Positions 17,637 through 25,224 of a stretch of 64,000 nt of DNA are shown piece by piece. Position 1 is the first letter of the stretch, and every line of letters starts with the position of its first letter. A program made the translations under genes and the position numbers. This DNA is from DATFVA01 sp963811905 (lineage in GTDB: Bacteria; Bacteroidota; Ignavibacteria; Ignavibacteriales; Ignavibacteriaceae). The notes beneath the pieces are model-generated. The model had not been told where the DNA came from and did not search any database. It saw only the letters and a program-made list of their open reading frames with translations. The stretch spans positions 124,001-188,000 of the forward strand of contig CAWETK010000017.1 in NCBI GenBank assembly GCA_963811905.1. The letters are read 5' to 3'.

Positions 17637-17790
17637 TTATAAGCAAATCCTGGCTTATAAATAATTTCTCTGATGGCATAAGACTTTTTTTAAGAACAAG
17701 AATTTTGAACTCGTTCACAGAGGTTTACCCCTGCCTCGTGATGGTTAAAAGAGTTCGGCCCGATAACACCCCCGTTATCGGGTTTTTTAT
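17637..17790 (+). ncRNA. Candidate structured small RNA ending in a terminator
   Basis: Three nested or successive stems lie in an otherwise gene-free region: TTATAAGC/GCTTATAA (17637-17660, perfect 8 bp); GAACTC/GAGTTC (17707-17712 with 17751-17756) enclosing TCAC-A-GAGG/CCTC-GTGA (17715-17741); then a strong intrinsic terminator. No plus-strand gene follows (the next gene is on the minus strand), so this would be a stand-alone transcript or a 3' UTR RNA of the kinase operon. No known RNA family is recognised. Confidence 0.4.
17759..17790 (+). terminator. Rho-independent terminator
   Basis: CCCGATAAC, loop ACCCCC, GTTATCGGG, then TTTTTTATTTT: a perfect 9-bp GC-rich stem with T-run on the plus strand. 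Confidence 0.92.
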
Positions 17791-17802
17791 TTTCGGGAGT
17801 TA

Positions 17803-18195
17803 TCAGTCATACATACTGATTGTATCCATCATACACCTGATAAGGCTGTCGGAATTCCACGGTTTCGAGATGTAGTTGTCGAACCCTGTATCGATGAATG
17901 ATTCTTTATCACCAAAATTACCATAGGCGGTAATCGCCACAACTGCAGTATTCATTCCTTTTTCCGATTTCCTTATCTCTTTCATCACTTCAATCCCGTT
18001 TTTACCAATCCCGAGATTTATATCCATCAGTATGAGGGCATAATTATTCTGTTCAAATAAATCGAGCGCCTCCTTACCGTTTACGGCAAAATCGATGCGG
18101 TAAAACTTATCGAGCTGCCGGTTCATTATATCCCTTGTAAGGGCATCGTCTTCGACTATCAGAATTCTTTTAAGCGAAGTATTTACGTCGTTCAT
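17803..18195 (-). CDS. Single-domain response regulator
   Basis: 130-residue CheY-like receiver. RILIVEDDALTRDIM carries the acidic pair, ALILMDINLGIG the phospho-acceptor Asp (about residue 61), VVAITAYGNF the Thr switch, and YISKPW the conserved Lys. No output domain. I place the start at ATG 18195 (MNDVNTSLKRILIVEDD); the open frame reaches much further upstream only because the octamer array there has no stops on this strand. Function would be phosphotransfer or protein-protein control; its partner is not evident, though the kinase at 16003 is 0.5 kb away. Confidence 0.9.
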   Translation of the reverse strand: MNDVNTSLKRILIVEDDALTRDIMNRQLDKFYRIDFAVNGKEALDLFEQNNYALILMDINLGIGKNGIEVMKEIRKSEKGMNTAVVAITAYGNFGDKESFIDTGFDNYISKPWNSDSLIRCMMDTISMYD

Positions 18196-18278
18196 TGCAT
18201 GTATTCCAGGAAATTGTTGGAGTCTATTCGTTTTTAGGATGACACTGAGATACAATTTAATGAAAATTTCCCATTTAA

Positions 18279-18518
18279 GGTAAGAAGGTAAGAAGGTGAG
18301 AAGGTGAGAAGGTAAGAAGGTAAGAAGATAAGAAGGTAAGAAGGTAAGAAGGTAAGAAGGTAAGAAGGTAAGAAGGTGAGAAGATAAGAAGGTGAGAAGA
18401 TAAGAAGGTAAGAAGGTAAGAAGGTAAGAAGGTAAGAAGGCAAGAAGATAAGAAGGTAAGAAGGTAAGAAGATAAGAAGGTAAGAAGGTAAGAAAGTAAG
18501 AAGGTAAGAAAAAAAAAG
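18279..18518 (+). repeat. GGTAAGAA octamer array, left part
   Basis: About 30 head-to-tail copies of GGTAAGAA with variants GGTGAGAA and GATAAGAA. It lies just upstream of the response-regulator start. The array continues at 19789 on the far side of the IS, so the IS inserted into a single array. On the minus strand it reads through as Leu-Pro-Ser-Tyr-Leu-Leu-Thr-Phe repeats, which is not a real protein. Confidence 0.95.
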
Positions 18519-18586
18519 TGATATTACCCCTATAGTGTACCAATGGTTAAGATAGTATATTAATAATAAATCATTGGAGGAATAAG

Positions 18587-18889
18587 ATGGAAACAGGAAA
18601 ACAACGTAGGAGTTATGATACTGAATTTAAGCGAAATTCAGTAAAATTAGTCCTGGAGGGAGGACGAAGAGCCAGGGATGTAGCAAAGGGACTAGGGATA
18701 AATGAAAATGTGCTATATCGATGGATAAAACAGTACAGGGAAGATCCGAAGAATTCATTTCCAGGCAACGGGCGATTAAAACCAGAAGAAGAAGAATTGA
18801 GGAAAGTAAGGAAAGAATTAATGGATGTAAAAGAGGAGCGCGACATATTAAAAAAAGTAGTAAACATCTTCTCAAAAACACAGCAATGA
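18587..18889 (+). CDS. IS3-family transposase OrfA (DNA-binding)
   Basis: 100 residues with the IS3 OrfA layout: RRSYDTEFKRNSVKLVLEGG, then helix-turn-helix DVAKGLGINENVLYRWIKQY, and a C-terminal leucine-zipper-like coil (EEEELRKVRKELMDVKEERD). Near its end TTAAAAAAAG is a typical A_AAA_AAA slippery site for a -1 shift into the orfB frame, which would produce the fused transposase. The stop overlaps the orfB ATG (ATGA). Good ribosome site (GGAGG) upstream. Confidence 0.93.
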   Translation: METGKQRRSYDTEFKRNSVKLVLEGGRRARDVAKGLGINENVLYRWIKQYREDPKNSFPGNGRLKPEEEELRKVRKELMDVKEERDILKKVVNIFSKTQQ

Positions 18890-19758
18890 AATACAGATTT
18901 ATAATGGAGAATCGAAAGGAATTCAGACTTGGGAAGATGTGTAAAATACTAGAAGTATCAAGGAGCGGATATCATAAATATGTAAGAAGGAAAATGACAC
19001 AAAAACGACTAGATGACCAATATTTGTTAGAACAAATAGAAAAGATTTATCATAATTATAGAGGAGTATATGGAAGCCCAAGAATATATAAAGAACTCAG
19101 GAAACAAGGTTTCAAATGCAATAGGAAAAGAGTAGTAAGAATAATGCGAACGCACGGAATAAGGGCAAAAACAAAACGGAAATACAAGGTAACAACAAAT
19201 TCCGAGCATAATTACCCGGTAGCAGAAAATATAGTTGGGCAGAATTTTCATTCTACAGAAACAAATAAGATATGGGTTTCCGACATTACGTATATATGGA
19301 CTAAGGAAGGGTGGCTGTATTTGTGCTGTATACTGGATTTATGCTCCAGGATGATAGTTGGCTGGCACTTAGATGTGACACTGAGAAGTTCTTTGGTTAT
19401 TGCAGCACTAAAGCAGGCAATAGTTAACCGGGGTGAAAATCCAGGGATAATATTCCATTCAGATCGAGGTAGTCAATATGCCTCAGATGAAGTGAGGGAA
19501 TTTCTGAATGAAGATAAAATGATCCAGAGTATGAGCCGTAAAGGGAATTGTTATGATAATGCAGTTATGGAAAGTTTCTTCCACACATTAAAATCAGAGC
19601 TGATCAGTTTTGAACAATTTAACAGCAGACAGGAAGCAAAGATGAAGATATTTGATTACATTGAAATATTTTACAATAGGCAGAGAAGTCATTCTACAAT
19701 TGGTTATTTATCACCTTTTGAATTTGAAGAGTTGCTAAAAGGACAAATAGTTGCTTAA
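18886..19758 (+). CDS. IS3-family transposase OrfB (catalytic DDE)
   Basis: 290-residue integrase-core protein. An N-terminal HTH_21 region (IYHNYRGVYGSPRIYKELR) precedes the DDE triad: Asp in NKIWVSDITYIW, Asp in IIFHSDRGSQYAS and Glu in NCYDNAVMESFFHTLKSE, with the usual 35-residue D-E spacing. It ends with the conserved YNRQRSHSTIGYLSPFEFE. ATG overlaps the orfA stop; the frame is also open upstream, allowing OrfAB fusion by -1 frameshifting. No internal stop, so it is probably functional. Confidence 0.95.
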   Translation: MKYRFIMENRKEFRLGKMCKILEVSRSGYHKYVRRKMTQKRLDDQYLLEQIEKIYHNYRGVYGSPRIYKELRKQGFKCNRKRVVRIMRTHGIRAKTKRKYKVTTNSEHNYPVAENIVGQNFHSTETNKIWVSDITYIWTKEGWLYLCCILDLCSRMIVGWHLDVTLRSSLVIAALKQAIVNRGENPGIIFHSDRGSQYASDEVREFLNEDKMIQSMSRKGNCYDNAVMESFFHTLKSELISFEQFNSRQEAKMKIFDYIEIFYNRQRSHSTIGYLSPFEFEELLKGQIVA

Positions 19759-19788
19759 TTACTTGTACACTTTATAGGGTAAATTCCA

Positions 19789-19855
19789 AAGTAAGAAGGT
19801 AAGAAAGTAAGAAAATGAGAAGGTAAGAAGGTAAGGGGTGAGAAGATAAGAAGGT
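19789..19855 (+). repeat. GGTAAGAA octamer array, right part
   Basis: Continuation of the array at 18279-18518 beyond the IS, with AAGTAAGAA, GGTAAGAA, AATGAGAA and GATAAGAA units before it fades into unique sequence. Confidence 0.9.
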
Positions 19856-19986
19856 CGGTTGAGGCTCGGATCCAAAATTTCTTCAGGATAGAAAATCGAA
19901 TGGTTTTTTACTATTTTCGCTAAGCAGTCTATTGAATTATCCTGGTTGCAGCTAAATAAAACGCTATTAGAAAAAGACCATACAGA

Positions 19987-20154
19987 ATGGAAAGAATAAG
20001 TAATAAAGCAAAAAATTACAAAGAAGCTGAGGAATGGGAAATACTGCAGGAAGTTAATATGACTCCTGAAGAAAGGCAGAGGATTGCTAAGGAACTCAAA
20101 CGAAGATATTATGGTGATAAATCAATGGACGTGAGAGAGAGTCACAAGAAATGA
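19987..20154 (+). CDS. Small protein coupled to nucleotidyltransferase (antitoxin-like)
   Basis: 55 residues from ATG 19987: MERISNKAKNYKEAEEWEIL and MTPEERQRIAKELKRRYYG, ending VRESHKK. Highly charged and helical, no signal peptide. Its TGA overlaps the ATG of the next gene (ATGA at 20151), so the two are translationally coupled. Short charged proteins in front of minimal nucleotidyltransferases are typical of two-gene toxin-antitoxin-like pairs in this group; this role is inferred only. Confidence 0.7.
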   Translation: MERISNKAKNYKEAEEWEILQEVNMTPEERQRIAKELKRRYYGDKSMDVRESHKK

Positions 20155-20639
20155 ACAAAAGCAATTTCTCAGGTGATATTCTGGAATTTTTGAACCTGCT
20201 TTTCGTTCATAAGGTAAAATATGTGATAGTGGGTGGTGAAGCAGTAATCTATTATGGACATGCAAGATTAACCGGAGATATTGATATCTTTTATGATCTC
20301 AATGGGGAAAACACAGAGTTCCTTTATGCAGCCTTAGATGAATTCTGGAATGGAGATATTCCTGGAATAGAATCGAAAGAAGAATTAATCCAAGCGGGTA
20401 TGATCTTCCAATTCGGCGTCCCACCTAATCGTATTGACCTGTTAAACACAATAGCGAGAGTTAAATTTAAGGAAGCCTGGGAGCATAAAGTTTCCGATGA
20501 AATCAGCTATAAGGATAAGAGAATACGTATATATTATATCAGCCTTGATGATCTGATTAAAAATAAGGAAGCCATCGGGCGATATAAAGATCTTGATGAT
20601 CTTAAATTTTTGATTGCTGCAAAGAATAAGAATCCGTAG
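20151..20639 (+). CDS. Nucleotidyltransferase-fold protein (MNT / DUF6036-like)
   Basis: 162 residues. KVKYVIVGGEAVIYYGHARLTGDIDIFYD has the Gly-rich start and the GDIDIF metal-binding Asp pair of minimal nucleotidyltransferases. The C-terminal part has ISLDDLIKNKEAIGRYKDLDDL as in the AbiEii/DUF6036 group. Likely transfers a nucleotide to a protein or RNA target. It is coupled by ATGA to the 55-residue upstream gene. Related families act as toxins or antitoxin kinases-like modifiers; a resistance-type function is less likely. Confidence 0.82.
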   Translation: MNKSNFSGDILEFLNLLFVHKVKYVIVGGEAVIYYGHARLTGDIDIFYDLNGENTEFLYAALDEFWNGDIPGIESKEELIQAGMIFQFGVPPNRIDLLNTIARVKFKEAWEHKVSDEISYKDKRIRIYYISLDDLIKNKEAIGRYKDLDDLKFLIAAKNKNP

Positions 20640-20677
20640 GTGAGAGAGTAATTCAACAGACATTCGATGGTTGAGCT

Positions 20678-21328
20678 TCATCTATAAGCTTTTTTAAATT
20701 TGATTATATCGCTGGGGAAAGTGTTTTGCGAAACGAATCTTCTTTCAATTATTTTAAAACCCGATGATTCGATGTAGTGTGAGAGATCAACGGGTCTGCA
20801 GTTGGTTAGCAGTGAGGGAAAATATTCCGCCAGCAGAAACCATATTTTGTTATACCATCTGCTGCCCATCGACATTGTAAGTACAAGTCCATCAGCACCT
20901 TTTTTCATTACTCTTCTGAATTCTGCGAGTATAATATCAAAGTCCTTTTCAGGAAGAAGGTCGAGTACATAACTGCTGAGTACATAATCAAAACTTTCGT
21001 CTTTAAATGGAAGTCTGTATGCATTTCCCGCATTTAGTGCATAGTTGTTAGATGCTGAACTTAATCTATCTTTAGCTTTAGCAAGCATAGCGGGGGAAAG
21101 ATCGATGCCTGTATTAAATCCCTGAGTATTCAGGTTAAGAACTTTTTCGAATAATTGTCCTGTGCCAACCCCGATATCGAGTACTTTAGAATTATTCGGG
21201 ATCCCGGAAATGTTTATGGCTTCGTCAATTGCTTTTTGTTCTGTCAATTTTCCCCAAAAGTCATAAAACGGGACAACCTTCGAGAAGTCGTTCTGAGTCT
21301 TCTTAATAGAAAAATTCCGTGTGAGCAT
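20678..21328 (-). CDS. Class I SAM-dependent methyltransferase
   Basis: Starts at MLTRNFSIKKTQNDF (ATG 21328); an ATG at 21364 would add 12 residues (MFNNYYLLYLTI), which look untranslated. Motif I is VLDIGVGTGQLFEKV, motif II acid GIDLSPAMLAKAK, motif III DESFDYVLSSYVLDLLPEKD. The layout of a UbiE/MenG-like small-molecule methyltransferase of 216 residues. The substrate is unknown and the gene is isolated. Confidence 0.85.
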   Translation of the reverse strand: MLTRNFSIKKTQNDFSKVVPFYDFWGKLTEQKAIDEAINISGIPNNSKVLDIGVGTGQLFEKVLNLNTQGFNTGIDLSPAMLAKAKDRLSSASNNYALNAGNAYRLPFKDESFDYVLSSYVLDLLPEKDFDIILAEFRRVMKKGADGLVLTMSMGSRWYNKIWFLLAEYFPSLLTNCRPVDLSHYIESSGFKIIERRFVSQNTFPSDIIKFKKAYR

Positions 21329-21381
21329 GATTGTTAAATATAATAAGTAATAATTATTAAACAAATCATGAGGGAATTAAT

Positions 21382-21475
21382 GAATTAGCGGATTTGGCGA
21401 ACTTAACGAAAAATAAGTCTGCTTTAATAGTCTAAAAACACAACTAAATGGCTCTTCATTAAATCCGCCAAATTC
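21382..21475. repeat. Long-armed inverted repeat between convergent gene ends
   Basis: GAATTAGCGGATTT (21382-21395) and AAATCCGCCAAATTC (21461-21475) are inverted with one or two mismatches. The left arm extends into GGCGAACTT. A closely related sequence (AATTAGCGGACTTGACGAA) sits at 22807-22825, so this is part of a small dispersed repeat rather than a simple terminator. Confidence 0.55.
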
Positions 21476-22568
21476 AATAATGAACCGCCACATAATTGTA
21501 ACCGGCGCTATTTCTAAAATTACCGCCGGCATAAATTTCGCCGTTATAGTTTGTGCAGATTGAAAGTATGTTCATATCTGCGTTTAGAGTTCCTATTTCG
21601 TTCCAGGTTCCGTTTTCCCAGATTGCGACAGCATTTCCGTAATTCTTAATTGAAAAACTACCGGCCGCATATATGCTTCCATACGAATCTGTACAAAGAG
21701 AAGCTACGCTTCCATCGAGGCTTCCGTATTCGCTCCAGCTGCTTCCGTTCCATCCAGCCACATAATTTTTACCTAATGGATTATGAAAATCTCCACCGAT
21801 GAATAGTTCCCCAGCAGAATTAGTGAGCATTGTCTTAATAATGCCGTCCGAAGCATTAAGGTCGCCGATTTTCTGCCATGTTCCATTCCATTCGGCGACA
21901 TAGGGTGCGCCCGATCCGCCCTGAGCTGAGGCACCTGCGTAGACAATTCCCCCTACGTCGGCGTATAATGAGGTAACCGGATCACGGGTATTATAGCTGC
22001 TTATGTTGCTCCAGGCAAATCCGTTCCATTTATAAACCAGATTAAGACCGTTGGTATTTTCTATGACGCCTGCAGCATAAACATTATTATTCGCATCAGT
22101 GCAAATGGTAAGGCTGTGAGAATAGTCGGTATGTATACCAAGGTCGCTCCATGAATTTCCATCCCATTCAGCAATATATCTCAGGTTGGCTGTGCTGGTA
22201 AATTCGCCGGCTGCATACAGCCTGCCATTTTTATCAGCGCATAAAAATTTAATGACACCATTGGCATTTAAATTACCCAGGTTACTCCAGTTATTGCCGT
22301 CCCATTTAGCCACATAATAAGAAGCACTATCATCTGTAAATGCACCTGCTGCATAAATATTTCCCGATATGTCGGCACAAAGTGTTTCTATACTTCCATT
22401 TGCATTAAAATTGCCGGTTTGAATCCATCCGGTTGTTCCAGGTGAAGGAGCACCTGGAACAGAAGCTGTTCCTTTCCCGCAGCCTGCCGATAAAAATGAA
22501 ATGGAAAATAATACCGTGATGTAAAAAAGTATCTTAAAGATTCTGATAAAATGATGTGTTATATGCAT
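21474..22568 (-). CDS. Seven-repeat beta-propeller lipoprotein
   Basis: 364 residues. The leader ends in the lipobox LSAGC, so it is a lipoprotein. The rest consists of seven repeats of about 46 residues, each with W(D/N)G-x-W, a loop, LCADxxGxIYAAGxF and YVAxW, for instance WDGNNWSNLGNLNANG followed by GRLYAAGEFTSTAN. This predicts a closed seven-bladed propeller at the cell surface or periplasm. No catalytic motif; binding of protein or polysaccharide is likely. The divergent gap to the next gene contains repeats. Confidence 0.85.
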   Translation of the reverse strand: MHITHHFIRIFKILFYITVLFSISFLSAGCGKGTASVPGAPSPGTTGWIQTGNFNANGSIETLCADISGNIYAAGAFTDDSASYYVAKWDGNNWSNLGNLNANGVIKFLCADKNGRLYAAGEFTSTANLRYIAEWDGNSWSDLGIHTDYSHSLTICTDANNNVYAAGVIENTNGLNLVYKWNGFAWSNISSYNTRDPVTSLYADVGGIVYAGASAQGGSGAPYVAEWNGTWQKIGDLNASDGIIKTMLTNSAGELFIGGDFHNPLGKNYVAGWNGSSWSEYGSLDGSVASLCTDSYGSIYAAGSFSIKNYGNAVAIWENGTWNEIGTLNADMNILSICTNYNGEIYAGGNFRNSAGYNYVAVHY

Positions 22569-22640
22569 ATCTCACCCTTGGATTTACGGGAATTATATTC
22601 CTCATTTTCAATATTTATGCAAGTGAAGAACATTATAAAT

Positions 22641-22658
22641 CTGCCTGCTATCAGGCAG
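22641..22658. repeat. Short palindrome CTGCCTG/CAGGCAG
   Basis: CTGCCTG, 4-base loop, CAGGCAG. The same arms bound the insert in the tRNA-Leu copy at 6175-6215. Confidence 0.6.
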
Positions 22659-22708
22659 GTGAAAATAGGAAGAATGGGAAGAAGATAAAAGAGAGAATTT
22701 TTATCTGA

Positions 22709-22860
22709 TGGTTTGGCACTGGTCATTTATGGTCAGTAATTGTCATTTGATGGCATTGCGTCATTCTAAAGTCATTCAGACATTGAATGGATTTTGCCGA
22801 TTGACGAATTAGCGGACTTGACGAATTGATTTAGCGAATTTACGGATGAGTCAATCTCTT
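22709..22860 (+). repeat. Degenerate GGTCATT heptamers and an AATTAGCGGA-type repeat
   Basis: The 380-bp gap between 22568 and 22950 holds GGTCATTTATGGTCAGTAAT-type degenerate heptamers (22709-22790), then AATTAGCGGACTTGACGAA at 22807-22825, related to 21384. No gene is seen. Confidence 0.55.
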
Positions 22861-22949
22861 ATTTCATTTGTTGAGACGGTCAATCTGAAATTCACTATAT
22901 TATATAAGAATGATTATTTGCTTCCCCCCGAAAGTAGTGAAAGGATAAT

Positions 22950-23861
22950 ATGAAAATCATATCAATAGTAATATTGGCTTGTCCCATTATTTTTTCCCAG
23001 CAGGTGAGAGATTCGACGTATAATCCTGCGATCGGAAATCCTGAATATGGACGCGAGAAAGGTCCCGTAATATTTATTGATCAGGCTCATCATAATTTCC
23101 ATACAATGTCAGAAAGGTATAAGCCATTTGCCGATATCCTCGAAAAAGATGGATATAAAGTTGAACCTTATACAGGTTCATTTACCAAATCAGGGCTTGA
23201 CCACGGCAAGATTCTTGTCATCTCAAATGCATTAAATGAACGGAACACTGAGGATTGGACGCTTCCGACTCCTTCAGCCTTTACCGTAAATGAAATTGAT
23301 CAGGTTGAAAACTGGGTCAACGGGGGAGGAAGTCTTTTACTTATCGCAGATCATATGCCTTTTCCCGGGGCTGCAGGGGAACTTGCAGAACGTTTCGGGT
23401 TTAATCTTAAAAATGGTTTCGCTCTTGACACTTCCAAACAACCTTCGCCTGATCTATTCACGCGTAAAAACGGAACGCTGATTGAAAGCTTCATTACTAA
23501 CGGCAGAAATAAAAAAGAGTATGTCGATTCTATTTACTCATTTACAGGAGAAGGTTTTCAAATACCTGATGATGCAGTCCCCGTGCTTGAGCTGAACAAA
23601 AATTTTGTGTTTCTGATGCCGGATACAGCATGGAATTTCAGCAAAAACACGCCCCGGGTTTCTGCTGCGGGCTGGATGCAAGGAGCTGTAAAAAAATCCG
23701 GTAAGGGGAAAGTTGCAATGTGGGGAGAAGCGGCAATGTTCAGCGCACAATTTGGCGGGAATCAGAAGTTCGGGTTAAATGCACCTTATGCAAAGGATAA
23801 CCTTCAGTTATTGCTGAATATCATACACTGGCTGGATATTAAAGGGGAAGCAGAGAATTAA
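22950..23861 (+). CDS. Exported DUF4350-like protein
   Basis: 303 residues with a signal peptide (MKIISIVILACPIIFSQ). The body has GPVIFIDQAHHNFHTMSERY, LVISNALNER, FTVNEIDQVENWVNGGGSLL and ADHMPFPGAAGELAERFGF. This is a glutamine-amidotransferase-like Rossmann fold without an evident catalytic Cys, as in DUF4350 proteins. The role is unknown; related domains occur in envelope or gliding-associated settings. AAAGGA ribosome site. The next gene, a desaturase, is 120 bp downstream on the same strand. Confidence 0.7.
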   Translation: MKIISIVILACPIIFSQQVRDSTYNPAIGNPEYGREKGPVIFIDQAHHNFHTMSERYKPFADILEKDGYKVEPYTGSFTKSGLDHGKILVISNALNERNTEDWTLPTPSAFTVNEIDQVENWVNGGGSLLLIADHMPFPGAAGELAERFGFNLKNGFALDTSKQPSPDLFTRKNGTLIESFITNGRNKKEYVDSIYSFTGEGFQIPDDAVPVLELNKNFVFLMPDTAWNFSKNTPRVSAAGWMQGAVKKSGKGKVAMWGEAAMFSAQFGGNQKFGLNAPYAKDNLQLLLNIIHWLDIKGEAEN

Positions 23862-23984
23862 TGGACCATTTAAGGAGGGAAACAGGGGGTACTGGTTAAT
23901 TTTTACCCGTTAAATATTTAAAAAGGTGTTTTCATTTAACGAAAATAGTCATATCTTATTTCATCACCATAAATAAAGGATACG

Positions 23985-24917
23985 ATGAATTTTAAGTTGA
24001 AGAACAATGCAGACTTAAAAAGTCTTGCATACATATTTATTACCACAGCTGTGTTTATTGCCCAGTGGGTATGGATCGGGATGAACCCGTTCATTTATAC
24101 GTGGTATTTATTTATGTCAGTTTCCGTAGCAGTAATGACGCATAATCATAATCACCTTCCGATGTGGAATTCAAAAAAACTGAATCTATTAACGGATTGG
24201 TGGCTTACTGTATTTTACGGATTTCCGATTTTTGCCTGGATACCTACTCATAACAAAAATCATCACCGGTTTAATAACCGTGAAGGTGATGACTCCATCA
24301 CCTACAGGATAAGCGAAAGAAATAATTTCCTGACACTCATTTCTTATCCCACGATAAGTGGCTACTATCAGCAAAGAGCCATTAAAGAATATCTGAAGGA
24401 ACTAAAAACAAAGAACAGAGAGAAATTCCGCATTTGTATTTCGCAGTATGCTGTACTTCTTTTGTGGATAGCTGCTGCATTCGTACTTGACTGGGAGAAA
24501 GCTTTACTTTTTGTTATAATTCCTCAGCAGGTATCACTGTTCAGTGTTCTGATTTTTAATTATGTACAGCATGTTCATGCTAATGAAGAGTCGGAATGGA
24601 ATCACTCGAGGAACTTTACCGGATTTTTGAATTTCCTGCTTTTCAATAATGGATACCATACAATCCATCACCATAAAGCCGGTCTGCACTGGAGTAAAGC
24701 ACCGGCAGCCCATAAAGAAATTGAAAAAAACATCGACCCCGACCTTCTGGAAAAGAGTTTCTGGTGGTATATCTTCAGAAGCTACATCCTTTCCGTGTTC
24801 ATTCCCAAATTCAGAACAATCTCGATGAGACTGGAACGGAAAAAGAAAGAAGAGATTGAGCGTCTGAAAGCAGCTTCGGCTTCCCCCACTGATTCCACAC
24901 CTGTTCAGGCATTCTGA
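23985..24917 (+). CDS. Membrane fatty acid desaturase superfamily protein
   Basis: 310 residues. Di-iron membrane desaturase with three His clusters: HNHNH (about residue 49), HNKNHHRF (about 88) and HTIHHH (about 226), and hydrophobic hairpins between them. It would introduce a double bond or hydroxyl into a membrane lipid acyl chain. The C-terminal 40 residues are basic and polar. A second desaturase lies at 29045, with OxyR between. The stop TGA is directly followed by a repeat array. Confidence 0.88.
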   Translation: MNFKLKNNADLKSLAYIFITTAVFIAQWVWIGMNPFIYTWYLFMSVSVAVMTHNHNHLPMWNSKKLNLLTDWWLTVFYGFPIFAWIPTHNKNHHRFNNREGDDSITYRISERNNFLTLISYPTISGYYQQRAIKEYLKELKTKNREKFRICISQYAVLLLWIAAAFVLDWEKALLFVIIPQQVSLFSVLIFNYVQHVHANEESEWNHSRNFTGFLNFLLFNNGYHTIHHHKAGLHWSKAPAAHKEIEKNIDPDLLEKSFWWYIFRSYILSVFIPKFRTISMRLERKKKEEIERLKAASASPTDSTPVQAF

Positions 24918-25125
24918 GTCATTAGTCGTTGGTCATTGGTAATTTGGAATTAGTGAATTTTCAAGAAGTTGGGGGAGACTGAGGGAAGAGGAGACTGAGA
25001 GACTGAGGGACTGAGGGAGGGGGAGACGGAGAGAAGGGAGACTGGGAGACGGAGAGAGGGGGACTTAGAGACTAAGGGGAGACTGAGAGACTGAGAGAAC
25101 GGGGTGATGGGGGGAAGGTTTCATT
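24916..25125 (+). repeat. Composite array: GGTCATT heptamers then GAGACTGA octamers
   Basis: Starts right at the desaturase stop. Heptamers of the TCATTGG/TAATTTG type (24919-24960) lead into about 160 bp of GAGACTGA, GAGACGGA and GGGACTGA octamers. No gene is seen in the 307-bp gap. Confidence 0.85.
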
Positions 25126-25224
25126 CGATGGTCATTAGGAGCAGTGGCAACTTCGGGTTTAACGGGAAATTGATTCTTATTATTTTAGAGTATTAATAAT
25201 AAAAAATTAATTTCCGGGGAGAAT

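Larger units (their letters stand above)
18519..19788 (+). mobile_element. IS3-family insertion sequence, complete, 1270 bp
   Basis: Ends are TG...CA. The imperfect terminal inverted repeats read TTACCCCTATAGTGTACC on the left and, in complement, TTTACCCTATAAAGTGTACA on the right. A 3-bp target duplication AAG flanks it (18516-18518 and 19789-19791). It carries overlapping orfA and orfB with an intact DDE transposase, so it looks recently active. The target is the GGTAAGAA octamer array. Confidence 0.93.

Noticed and set aside
18196..18543. Minus-strand Leu-Pro-Ser-Tyr-Leu-Leu-Thr-Phe repeat protein
   Set aside because: It is the GGTAAGAA array translated without stops; the real receiver gene starts at 18195.
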